Shown here: in pieces, positions 11,627-22,434 of the stretch | Layout of the letters: every line of letters begins with the position of its first letter | Numbering within the stretch: the stretch's first letter is position 1 | Assembly: GCA_021030915.1 (NCBI GenBank) | Contig: JAGEMR010000037.1 | Coordinates: forward strand, 62,001 to 126,000 | Length of the DNA: 64,000 nt | From: Astrothelium macrocarpum | Lineage: Eukaryota > Ascomycota > Dothideomycetes > Trypetheliales > Trypetheliaceae | Reading direction: 5' to 3' | Notes under the pieces: model-generated | What the model was told of the DNA's origin: nothing | Databases searched by the model: none | The model's input: only the letters and a program-made list of their open reading frames with translations | Translations under genes and position numbers: made by a program

Positions 11627-12364
11627 ATGTCTACTCCGTCAAACAAACGCCGACGCACTGAGCCGCAGCCTGATTCGATATTTATCCCCTTGCAAACCAT
11701 ATCAGAAACTATCGATACACTCGATAGGAACACCCTTGCCGAGCTACTCCTATTCGCTGTGACGGAGAATCCCGAACTCTACCGAAGGATTTTGGAAAAA
11801 CAACAGTCGCAGCAGATCGAGCAGTCTCAACTCGAGCAGGCACAAACTTTGGATTTCGACCATCTCAGCAAGATAGTGTGGAGGGAACTAAACATCAGGC
11901 ATTGCGACAAAAGCGGCCCGAAACAGTACGATATAACAGGAGATGTGATCGCGTACATAGAAGAATGCACCCTTGAAATTGAGGACGGCGTTTTCCCTGA
12001 CAGCTCTTTCGGCACTAAGAGAAGTGCGATTGAAACGCTACGGAAAATGGGAAAAAGCATTTGCCTAAGCGATGATGAACTGGGTCGTCAAGTGAAGATT
12101 GGTTTTCAATGTACCTCTTTCCTAGAGGACACTATGAAGTTCGTTGTTGAGTGCATGACACCAGACGAAAGACGCGAAATGAGCACGCTCGACAATGGAC
12201 GCTTTCTCGACAAGCTAGATGAATTGATGGACCTCAGTGATGAGTTGTGCATTTTTAAGGGACTAGCAGATGTGGAGCGTGCTTTGACAGGCCTTGACGA
12301 AGCCGATTACGGCGATGAGGGCAAGAGCGTTGTCGAAGACTCTGAAGATGCCTTGGAAAATTAA
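11627..12364 (+). CDS. Conserved fungal protein of unknown function, 245 aa
   Basis: A single-exon frame. I place the start at 11627 (MSTPSNKRRR) rather than 11537, because NKRRR-type N-termini, a likely nuclear signal, are common in this fungal family. After it come a helical segment (LDRNTLAELLLFAVTENPEL), a Gln-rich linker, and a conserved C-terminal helical domain at about residues 90-225 with motifs such as SFGTKRSAIETLRKMGKSIC and ECMTPDERREM. From memory this layout recurs as uncharacterised proteins in many Pezizomycotina. It is loosely reminiscent of Cut8/Sts1 proteasome tethers at the N-terminus, but I do not claim that identity. The C-terminus is acidic. Its 3' end faces the transporter gene on the other strand, 89 nt away. 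Confidence 0.75.
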   Translation: MSTPSNKRRRTEPQPDSIFIPLQTISETIDTLDRNTLAELLLFAVTENPELYRRILEKQQSQQIEQSQLEQAQTLDFDHLSKIVWRELNIRHCDKSGPKQYDITGDVIAYIEECTLEIEDGVFPDSSFGTKRSAIETLRKMGKSICLSDDELGRQVKIGFQCTSFLEDTMKFVVECMTPDERREMSTLDNGRFLDKLDELMDLSDELCIFKGLADVERALTGLDEADYGDEGKSVVEDSEDALEN

Positions 12365-12453
12365 AGAATGGCGATGGTGGAGAAGGACAAATTGAACTTG
12401 ATAGTATTTATTTCGTTGAGTATAAAAGCCGTATGCTAAGATTTTGATAGTCA

Positions 12454-14745
12454 TCATGGATTATAAGGATCCGTGTTTCTCATAATGTAAACTTCGGCAA
12501 CGAGGACAACACAGCCGACCGTCATGGCAATGGCGATGATGGGAAGATTGACACGCGCAAATTCCAGCCTCTTTACTCGAATGTGTTTCCTAGCAAGAAT
12601 GTCCCGCCAAAGTAAGCCTGCAAGCGCTGCACTAAACGCCGCACTGAATGCACCGTAGTTGACCCCGAGCGCCATGCTGTATACTGTCGCCCAAAAAGTC
12701 CGGTTCGTGATCGGCGGCAGCGCCGGATTGGCTTGATGGATCGCTTGCCACGCTTGGATCACACGAGACAAAAGGATCGTGGTTCCGATATTTGTGCCTG
12801 CGAACTAGAGACGGAGAGAGATTATATTAGTCGATCCCATTTTGAGAAAAGAAGGTGTGTGTGGAACCCAAAGAATCTTACATTGCACAGAATCACCGAA
12901 AGGAACGCCATTCCCCCAACGGCACCAACTGTTCCGGTCTTGCTGACCCAGTGGTCCCATCCATAAGCGAATACTGCGACCCAACCTTTGGTAGCTAGAC
13001 CTTGCACAAGAACGAACATGGAGAGTGCAAATGGGATGAGTGCATAGGGTAGATGCGTGAACACTGTCGTGGCTGTAGGAAACGTTTCCTGTGCCCATTT
13101 GTACGCGCCTATGGCAAGGGAGACGAGCGTTTGCCGCTCGTGTCCCTTTTGAGGCGTCTCGTCGCCCATCTCTTGATTCTCAAGACCGATTTCTTGCTTC
13201 TTCTCGCTGATATTCTCATTAGCTGGTGGTTTAGAGTCCGTCTGATTGTTCTGCTGTTTCTCTTCCACCGTATTCATCGCGCTGCCGGTCTGCTGGCCAT
13301 TCTGTAATCGGTAGGGCCTGAGTGAGGCTGCCACGGGTGACGACACGTGGGTTAGATCGTCACCATGCTCAGAGATAAGTAGAGCAGGAGTGGGTGGTGA
13401 CTCTTCCTCGGCACTTGTCATCCTGCTCTGATTGCGTTCTTGCTCCAAAACCGCTCGCTTGGCTTCCTCCTGCTTGGCTGTTCGTTCAAGTCGTGCGCGC
13501 TCTTTATCTTGCCGACCATTGCTGGCGATCTCACGAGTCTCATGCCGATGGTGCCACCCGAACCCAACATCCCAGCAAAACATAACAAAGGAGGCAGGCA
13601 GGGTAACCCAGAATACCTGATGGAATCCGACTTTTGTGCCGACAGCGTTAAGGATTAGAAGCGAAATAAGTGCTACAGACATAATGATGGCACCGAAAGC
13701 AGCTCCTGATTTGTCCAGGAAAGGATTCATTATCTCCTCAAGAGAGAGGAGCTTAGCCTCTTCACCACCTGCCAAGGTTTTCTCGGCCTCTTCTGCATCT
13801 CCTCGAGCATGAGGAATATTGGGATTTACCGGCTTCCTCGCTTTCGCTTCCTCTGGCAGCTCGTGCATCTTGATGGAGACCGGGATGAGGGACTCGCTCG
13901 CAAAGACAATATACAGTAGAAAAGGAAAAAGTACTATGCCAGTAATAACGACAGGGACAATGATGTTGGCAGTATAATGGATAAACTTGATATTAAAAGC
14001 CCCGGCTAGCACAAGATTGGTCGGATTGGATGAAACGAGAATTGCCGAGGCAATATTGGCTACCGCAAATTGCGTATGGATCCACGCTCTTGGATGAACA
14101 ATATTGCTTGATACCCTGGTCATGTATGCGAGGAAGGCTGTACCCGATAGGATAATGGGGTCATTTCCAATGAAGCTGGCCAAGGCAAAGAAGAACAGGT
14201 AGAGATAGAAAAATAATCGATGCCCCACCGTGCCTCCCCATTGAAGCACCCTGAATGCCAAATATCTGATCAGACCAGAAGCGTCGATGGAGATGGCGAT
14301 GTATGCGAGCGACAAGAAGAAGGCCATGATACTGAGTGGAGAGATGCCATCGGCTCCCACGGTGCCATCATGTACCTCCTGTCGGCCAATGGCCAGGATA
14401 GCCAGCAAGAAGAGGTCTGCTATCAAGGGCGCAGTAATAAAATTTATGGGAAAATTGAAGCGCGCAAAAAGATGGTCGGGGGAATGCTTCGAACGAAGGC
14501 TCCTTGGTGATACAATTCGTAAAGCGCCAAGACAATCCCAGATAAAATTTAAAAGAGCCCGGGGGATGTAGAGAGGAACATGAAAGGGAAAAAGTACACA
14601 GATATCTGCTCAACAGCAAAAGAGTCAATTGAGCTAAATGAGATAGATTCCAGGAGATGCGACACTCACTAGTTAAGACAAAGACAATAAGCGTGACAAT
14701 TGATCGCCATGTCTTGATTGGGCTTGTATCGGGAGGGGCTACCAT
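12454..14745 (-). CDS. ArsB/NhaD (ion-transporter superfamily) permease, 716 aa
   Basis: Minus-strand exons 14745-14670, 14605-12882, 12804-12454 (2151 nt). A polytopic membrane carrier of the citrate-transporter/ArsB-NhaD fold. The N-terminal half contains the hairpin signature SFIGNDPIILSGTAFL and the matching ASAILVSSNPTNLVLAG re-entrant segment. The C-terminal half repeats the fold, with GVNYGAFSAAFSAALAG as the second hairpin. The two halves are separated by a long, charged cytosolic loop (about residues 280-480) containing a Lys/Arg/Glu coiled region (ERARLERTAKQEEAKRAVL) and a polar tail. Relatives carry arsenite, sodium/proton or dicarboxylates, so the substrate here is open. It may sit in the plasma membrane or vacuole. 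All splice sites are canonical; intron 1 uses GTGAGT and intron 2 GTAAGA. Confidence 0.85.
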
Positions 14746-15674
14746 TGCGAAAAAGTCTTCGTTATGGTTATGATGCTGAGCCGAATCAACAACATTGCCA
14801 AAAGGATTCGATTACATGAGCAGGCAGAAGTACTGCCTTTCGTTGACTGCGCGGAATTTCTCTTTATCTCGGCTGCCTCCGCACGTGAATAAAATTTTTA
14901 CCCTGGGTTGATATTCGTCGTAATTTGATCTGCTCAAATGCAGGCTTTTCCGTAACAAGGCGTTGAGATTAAAGCTTCGTTGTCCGCGTGCTGAAAGGGA
15001 CGAGACAGCTTCTTCAATGCCATTGCCCTCAACTCATCTATGGCGAGAGTGGCACTGTTAAAAGGATGATATCGTCGACTACCCACAAGTTTGCTTGGCT
15101 TGGAGGTCCGAGCACACCATCCTGAGACTAAGCCACCAAGCTTGGACCGGCCTGGCGGTGTAGAGCAGGTAAGATCGGAGGCTCCGTCACTCCACCTCAG
15201 CAAGGGACGTCAGAAACGTGCTGCTTGCGGGGCCCCTCGCATGCCTTTTAGGTAAATGCCTCATCCAGGCAGCAAAGCTAAAAGCTGAATTATCGACCTC
15301 CCAAATCGCGCATAGCGGGCTTCGAAAGACTTGCTGCGACTCGTCGCCTTCGTCTGAGGAAAAAATTTGATCTGACAAACTGACCTAGCCAGCGGAAGCG
15401 GGGCCCTTGCTTTTGTTTCATAGAACGAGGTTGGATGATGCACCTGATGCTTAGCCAACTTCGATCGAGCAAACTCCAATCCGCAGAGCCTCCTTCAGTA
15501 TACATGATATGATGCTCTCTCGCACAACACATGCCATCAAATCGGTTGACTTGCTCCTCATGTGTGCCTACAAATCCGCTCCGAGTCCCACGCGAAATCC
15601 AAACCCTTGCGTTGTTCGCGATCACCGTGGCATAGACTCTTTTCTTCAGCCTTGTCGTATCTGACTGAAACCTC
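14746..15674. promoter_or_regulatory. Divergent spacer, permease and membrane-protein genes
   Basis: About 0.93 kb between two divergent start codons. ORFs on the minus strand (for example 15290-15748) have no recognisable motifs and overlap the likely leader of the plus-strand gene. I see no RNA gene or repeat. Confidence 0.35.
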
Positions 15675-17711
15675 ATGCCAGCGTTTCCACCGACTTCGCT
15701 GCTGCATCCGCTCATCAGTCGAGATGCGAACACCAGTCTTTCTTCCAATATAACTGCTAACGCGACCGCTGCCGCTCTGCCAGTTGTGTGCGCTTGGCCA
15801 GTATCCGGTCAGTATGGACCAGGCACAAGGGTCTTGTAGGTCTCCACATGAGTAAATGATGTAAACTTAGCGCCAAACTAATCAACGTCTACCTCTTTTT
15901 ATGATAGATATTATGTCCTTGTAGCAGCCTGTGTGATTGCTCAAAAGGCAGAATGGCTCAGGAAGGCTTGCTTGGCAGGAGCCTTACTTTTCCCCGCTGT
16001 CGCTGCCCTCCACGCCATCGTCCTTGCTGCCCTACATAATGAAGGTGAGTCTATCATGTTCGGAACACAGCCTCGTTTCTTACGGCTCTTGGCTGCAGAT
16101 GCTGTTGACATGGATGTCTACGGAGCATTTCAATTATGCTCCATAGGTATCTTGGCCGCTCCTGCTGCTGTCCGTTTATCGCGGACCTATTTCTTCGATC
16201 CTGGACGGAACCTCATTTTTATATGGACCATCTTGGTCCTCATTGGTGAGCAATTGCTCTGATCTATTCCAAAGAATCTCACTTCTGATGCCTTTTTTTT
16301 AAGGATTGCTGAGCTTGACCGTCGAGTTCTACCGCATCAAAACCTCACCCTGTCCGCCATACCCCCCGTTCGCAAACCAATTCCCATTGGATGCGAACCC
16401 CACCTGTGGTCTCGTTTGTAATGTCACCTCAGGCCCTTTCTCTCCATTGAGACAGGGCGCTACCAATAATATCTATGTGATTCCCGCACCAGAGTATCTC
16501 ACCTTCGGCACAGCCACGCTCCTAGCCGCTGCATGCTGCGTCCCCGCAATTCTCTCACTAGTATCCATGTGGAACAAAATCCTCCAGATTAATTGGAAGG
16601 CTCGCTTCGGAAGTGGGAACGCGGATGAACGGTTGGACGAGTTGATTGAGGGCACAAACGGTGCTACTATCGGAAAGATGAGAGGGGTCAACGACATGAT
16701 TAGGCTGTTCTTGAGTGTCGTAGAGACACCCATCTTTGGTGGAGCAATTCTGGCTATTCTTACCATCGGTGAAAGGAATTTTTGGAGTAAACAAGTGTAC
16801 TATCAAACGGAACCTATTCAAAGCATAGGTATGTCCCTCGCTTTGATTGTTAATTTTCGAGGCTTCTCAAATAATTTACGTTGTTTTCAGGACAATGGGC
16901 CCCACTTGTCGGTACTGGACTTGCTATATTAGGTTCGCTTTACCTGCTCCTAGCAGGGGATGGAGAGGCGACAAAGAAGACTGCGAATCCTAATGAAAAT
17001 CAATACAATTACCTACGCCATCAGCTTGAAGACGAAAAACAGCCGGACTTGCACACCTGGCCCCGTGGAACTGACTCGCCGGAAAACAGAGATGGTCCAA
17101 TTACTGAGGATGGTGCACGTGACAACACACCACAAGACCCAATAGCCTCGTTCGAAACGCCGCAGATTAGCTCACGCCATTCCAGGTCGTCCATCCAATC
17201 CATTCGTGCGGTGCAAACACTCCCCACCTCTCCAAGTGATCTAATGCCAGCGCCCGAGAGGGCATGGACAGTCGACGCAGGAAGCAGACGCAAAGTAGCA
17301 CGAGCGCTAATGACTGTCAGCAAAAAGCTTGGCACAGCACACCGCGACTGGTACGACGATTCCGAATTCAAGCGCGGAAAAGCCGTCGACTTTCCAGAAA
17401 TCCCAGGCGAGGAACAACGAAACCGCGATCTCCCTGAAATCAGGAAACAATATAATCCACGCCGAGACTCGGCCGGCAATGTCACGCCAGTGGGTCCTGG
17501 ACACCGCTCGAGAGCGAGTAGTCTTAATCGTAGTATCAACTCGGGTCTTGACGCTGGGGAAGGCAGCTCCACCCCACGCAGAGTACGACGGGATACGCTC
17601 GAGGTCCCTGGCCCGGTCCATCACAGTCCTCCTATACGATACAATTCCTCCAACTCCTGGATTGCTAGGGGTCTGAATGACGACTCAGAAGAGAAGAAGA
17701 GAAAGGGATAG
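15675..17711 (+). CDS. Fungal multi-span membrane protein with long polar tail, 596 aa
   Basis: Exons 15675-15835, 15908-16044, 16099-16245, 16304-16828, 16891-17711 (1791 nt). The N-terminus is a short, probably extracellular segment with NXT/NXS sequons. Several hydrophobic spans follow (LYYVLVAACVIAQ, LAGALLFPAVAALHAIVLAA, LCSIGILAAPAAV, LIFIWTILVLIGLLSL, FGTATLLAAACCVPAILSLV, FGGAILAILTIGE, VGTGLAILGSLYLLLAG), giving about seven segments. The Cys-containing loop between spans 4 and 5 (NPTCGLVCNVTSG) looks like an outside disulphide. The last 250 residues are hydrophilic, Ser/Arg/Pro-rich and likely cytosolic. The layout resembles fungal seven-span proteins of unknown function, but no receptor family is certain. 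The second intron (16045-16098) is 54 nt and stop-free, so the spliced form is inferred. Removing it gives HNEDAVDMDVYGAFQ, which fits the family better. Confidence 0.75.
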
Positions 17712-18184
17712 AGAGGCGGGGTAACAAATCCATTACTTTCTGGATACCGGAAATCGGAGTTTATAGGTGCCACGATATTTGACGGCTCAAGAGCGGAAAA
17801 TTTATCATGCATGAGCGTATTACCATTCCGAAGCATGCATTTTAATGGGATTAGGGACAAAGCATAGCATGTAAGCATGTGTCTTGTGCTTGTAAAGAGA
17901 TTTTGGTAAAGTCCATAGAACTGTTTGTATATATACCCACTTCATAAAAGTCATTACCTTTCAAAATTCGTCTCATCCTCACAGAGAGTAGATGTACCGC
18001 TAAACGAGGAAGATTACGTTCAATTGCACTTCCGCACCAGGCGTTGGAGATACACCTCGAAGAACTCCGCCACGTTACCTCAGATGAGATTTTATCGGGG
18101 ATTTACATAAAACATAGAAGTTAATGAAGCGCGCAGTCTTAGCTCTCTTGAAATTGCCTGAACTCATTTTCGTATTTGTATGTC

Positions 18185-18217
<33 letters not shown>

Positions 18218-18475
18218 TATTTACCGTTTCTTTTGGCTTGAATGGCTCTGACTCATGAACAGACGCAGGCAACGCTTCCACCGAGGATTTGCTACGATGA
18301 GACGGATATCTTATTGGCAGCAAGAGCTATTTTCGAGGGTTTCGGATTGCAGGTATGTATCACGATTGTCCTTGGTACCAGACGCGCCGAGGAGGACGGA
18401 TGTCTGGTTGATCTCGATTGAAAGCCTCGAATCTAAGTCAGAACCCTTTGCTAGGATTGTGAAGCCTTCTATAAG
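17712..18475. other. Convergent 3' spacer with a poly(T) tract
   Basis: The space between two genes transcribed toward each other. It contains a run of about 20-plus T followed directly by a run of A at 18186-18215, and no credible gene. The tract probably lies in or near the 3' UTRs or a polyadenylation region, or it is a simple repeat. Confidence 0.5.
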
Positions 18476-20658
18476 CTAAGGCTCAGCAGTCTGAGGAACG
18501 TTCTCTTGGCTCTGTGCGAGAGACTTTGTTAGGTCTAATGGATGCTTCTCGGTACCATTGACATAGATCCTGTTTCCAACCGGAATCTGCCTCCCAAGCC
18601 CTGTATCTTTCCCAGTGTTTCCCGAACTGTTCAACAGCACTTTGAAGATTTTATCCGATGTCTCGTAGTGTTTCATGAGCAGATCCACGAATTCTTCGCA
18701 TCGAGCTGTGCCTGTTCTAAAGTCTAACCTTGTTAAACCGTCAATAACGCACAGTAGTAACGGCCAGGGATTGTACTGAAGTAGGTCCTCCAGCAAACCC
18801 AGTGCCTCGTACCATGTATCCATGGTCCCATCTAGTTTCGAAAATCTATTAATGTCTAATGGAATTTCGTCCATGTTGATCACTGGTGGCAAAAGTTCCA
18901 GGAGTTGAATGATTAGATTGTAAAGCATCCCTATCAAGCCCGCTTCCTTGCGATGGTCTCTGGCGTCTGGCAGGCTGCAGAAATGCGAGATGACCTTGAT
19001 ATTTAATGTCTTCGCTGTTGCGATCATTGCACATGCAGCCAAAGACATGTTCGAGGGCAGATAGGAATATGGTGCACCGATGATCCAAAGGACTTGGGAA
19101 GAGCGTGCGTTCGACCAATCATCCAGCCGTGAGAGTACAGCACCACTGAATCGGACACGCTTTAACGGCTTCTCAATCTCCTTCGGACCGACAATATAGT
19201 GTTCGAGGCCTTTTGCTGCGTCGAGAAAATCGTCCTGTAGGAGCATCTGCCGATGATTTGGTGCTGATCTGTCTGTTTTAGTACTCAGTCCAGCAAAACA
19301 GGTACTAATCTGATCTTCTGTATCAGGTGTAAGCTCTTTGACCCGCTGCGAAATGCGGTAAATGTTCTCTTGGTGCAAAAGGTACATCTTGACATTTTCC
19401 TCCAGAGTGCGTATCATCAATGCGCCAAGAGCCGAGTCCTTGGTCTTTAACATCTGCTCACTGATCGCTTCATCATAATCTCTTTGCTTCTTGAGTAATT
19501 GTTCATGGAGCAGCTCGTTCTTTCGGTGTCGCGCTTCGTTGTCTCTGGTCAGTTGGATCGTACTATCGCTGAGCTTTTGGATATGAAAGTCGCGCCTTGC
19601 CAAGTGACGAACTATCTGGTTGGTTTCTTCACCGACGATTCTTGCATATCTACTTTCTGCAAGTCCACGAGCGCTTGCTTGTAAGGAGATATGCTTGCAC
19701 AGGCGTTGAATCTCTCCGACTTTTCTCCGCAACTCTTCTTGCAAACCCGTTCCAAGTGCTTCAATAGTCTTTGAAAGGCTGCTTGATGTCCACCAATGCA
19801 TTGCGGATCGCAAAAACTCGAAAATCTTTGCATAGAGCTTGGAAATTAGTTGTCGCATAGGTTCGAGATCCATTAAACCTCCGTAAAGCATCACCACGTC
19901 AACATTGCTGAGGGCCTCCCCGAAGGACTCCAGAAAAATTCGAGCAGTCTCCATGTGTCGCGCGGATGATTCTACAATCAGTTTAAGACTACCACAAAGA
20001 ACAGAGACATAGTCATTATCGGAAGGAAACAATGCAAAAATTCCCGAATACGAGTTCAGTGATTTACAGATCCGATGAAAGCCGTGTTGCAGCTTCGAAA
20101 TGATGATTAGTTGGATTCAGTATTCGATAGAGCTGCAGGCTGAGCAGGCACTTACCTTGCTGCCAACTGAACGATCCTTTTTCATCCACTTCTCTCGGCA
20201 TTCGTTCACAGCTTGTTCTACATCTTTTATTCCCACAACGTTCAATGCCTTGAGCTGCTGGTCGATCTGCTCTTTTGAAGACGCTTTCCTATTAAACAGG
20301 CTTTTAAGGCTTCTGTCTCTCTGCTCTGGCAAAGTATTTTGAAAGTCTGAAAATGCGGAGCTGAGACGTTTTCGTTCCCGCTCTGCATCCCAGAATGTTC
20401 TTTTCCCTTGTTAGACGTAGCCAAATGGACGCATAATATCAATACTTGCTGTTCTGCATTAAGATCCTTACTGCCTTCGGTAAAGACACGCTTGAGCTCG
20501 TCTCGCCGATGGACCTCGTCGTATGATCCCCAAAAAGTTGTTGATGGCACTTGTACAGCATGTTCAAGTTCATTGGTATCCTTCAACTCGAAAGAAGAGT
20601 AGTGGCGAACCAAAACTCTTGCTTCAAAACTTGCATCCGGCTGTCGTACTTCAGACAT
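18476..20658 (-). CDS. DUF7708 protein, fungal NLR-like with degenerate NTPase segment, 689 aa
   Basis: Minus-strand exons 20658-20450, 20399-20156, 20092-18476 (2070 nt). Residues about 80-150 form a charged helical lead-in. Residues about 165-310 match the DUF7708 fold, an N-terminal domain of many fungal NACHT/STAND proteins (FPSDNDYVSVLCGSLKLIVE, then LYAKIFEFLRSAMHWW). A coiled-coil stretch follows (LARRDFHIQKLSDSTIQLTR). At about 425-460, where related proteins have a nucleotide-binding segment, it reads WIIGAPYSYLPSNMS with no GxxxxGK[ST], then ISHFCSLPDARDH. It ends soon after, without WD or ankyrin repeats, so it may sense or scaffold rather than hydrolyse ATP. Intron 1 is GC-AG (donor GCAAGT, branch CTAAC), the only choice that keeps the frame. 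Role in nonself recognition is inference from family context. Confidence 0.75.
20400..20449 (-). other. GC-AG intron in DUF7708 gene
   Basis: On the minus strand the donor is CA|GCAAGT and the acceptor AAAAG, with a CTAAC branch site 11 nt before the end. The GTATTG two bases inside the donor would break the frame. The resulting 50-nt intron joins Glu-Gln to Thr-Phe-Trp and keeps the downstream domain in frame. Confidence 0.6.
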
Positions 20659-22434
20659 TATCACTCCCAAGTTTCAGGCGGAGGCTAATCAACAAATTTG
20701 GTCAACAATTCCCACTTTCAAATGCATCTTTTTGCAAGGTAGCTAAATCGTGATGACTTCGGACAGTAAATGCCAGCACCCGCAACGAAACATAATGTAG
20801 AACCTCGTCGGACCATGCGGCTGGACCATTTCGATCCACCTTGGCAAAATCTATCAATAGTCGCTCCACGTTCGGGTCCATGCAATGCTCCAAAACACAC
20901 AGGTCAGGTGCACGGCTAAAGCGAAAGCTGAACAAGAGATCAAGGGCCTACTCGCTTCAAATGAAGAGACTACTTTAATCCTACGGAATTGTGTCCCTGG
21001 TTCGGTGTTTTTAACGGTCGTCTGATGCAGCCAACCCATTCCACAAGGTAACGGAAGTCTTGGATGAATGGCGTGTAGCGTTCCGCCAACGTACCTGGTA
21101 GGATCGAATCTGGTGGGTTTCGGCCCCTGCCGGAGTTTAGCCGACGCAAGTGCTCGCTACACGGTACTGACAGTCTTGCTTACACCTTCGTGACTCCAAC
21201 AAGACTCGTGGATAGAGTATTGGTCGCAGAAAGGCAGTTGTACTCCGTACAATGATTCACGAAACAGGACGGCACTCCACAGCTATCGACTTAAACACTC
21301 CTATCATCTCAATGCTCCAAGGCATTAGCTTCAGTAACGTCCCGTGATGAGGTAGTCATTGGGGATAGTGAAATGGTACACATACACCTTGGTTCAGTCT
21401 TACGTGGCGCTTGGTCGTGTTAGGACGACAGCTGCCCCTAATTCCTATTAAAGAAAGGAGAGCCATAGTACTGATAACGCATAACTTCAGTTTGAAAGGT
21501 AAGGTACTTATGTACTACATCCATACCATGGAACCGTTTTAGGACACGAAAATACTAATCTTGAATGTTGCAGTCTACCTATCGCTCCTCTACAAGTTGT
21601 TAAGTCCTAAAGAGCTGGCTGATTAAAGATTTGTGACCTTGCGTTGCTGCAAGATGAATAAGGCCTTTGTCAATTGATGTCGAACACAAGAGATTGACTA
21701 CTTATCTCAGGCTTTAATGGGATAGGGGCTCACGCTCTCTTGCTCAATCTTCCCAGTGGAATACCGATGGCGTGATAGTAAGGCAGTTGTTTACAGAGAC
21801 CTTGCTCTTGTTCCACCAAGCACCACAGCGACCCTCTTCGAAGATCAAAGTTTGCACAAAGTTTAAGGATTTGAGGTGTTGGGCATACACTTTCCCAATA
21901 AACGCACCTCCTCAGTTTCCGAATCAAACAGCTCACGACGGATGCGCAACGTACACAAAGCATGCAAGGGCTAAGACGCAGTGTCAAGGTTGCTCCGCAG
22001 TCGCTGAGAGGCTGTAATCCCGCTCAATCAGAAAAGTAGGTTCCCGACTGTGGTGGGTCATATGCAATTAGACGTATGCTACGAGACTAGTCCTGTTTCT
22101 GTTGTAGTGGAACGCTTGATGTTAGCCATAGAAAGCACTTACAATGCTCCCAAGCGTTAGTGGCTTCGCTGGCGGCTTGTCAGTGGGATCTTGCCTATGA
22201 GACTCTAACGTAGCTACCCTATAGTTTCAAAATGGGCGGCAAAGGTAATATATACAGTGGTCAGAAGATATCATAACAATTCGTCTCATTTCATATTGTA
22301 AGACGACATTAAACCCCTTAACATTGTCTTCTATAACGGCGGTAAACACCTAGGGTTTTCGAATCCGCATTTGGAAGAGACGTTCGCTGGAACAAGAAGT
22401 CAAGAACGACAACAGAAGAAAAGAAGAATCCAGT
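20659..22434. other. 1.8-kb spacer between divergent DUF7708 and AAA genes
   Basis: No gene could be supported. A 77-codon minus-strand frame at 20702-20935 has moderately protein-like composition and could be a decayed exon of something upstream, but it lacks usable splice partners. The rest shows only short frames on both strands. The spacer is unusually long for this window and separates two genes transcribed apart. Confidence 0.4.

Noticed and set aside
19855..19875. tRNA B-box-like sequence GGTTCGAGATCC
   Set aside because: It lies inside the DUF7708 coding exon, and I found no matching A box or cloverleaf around it.
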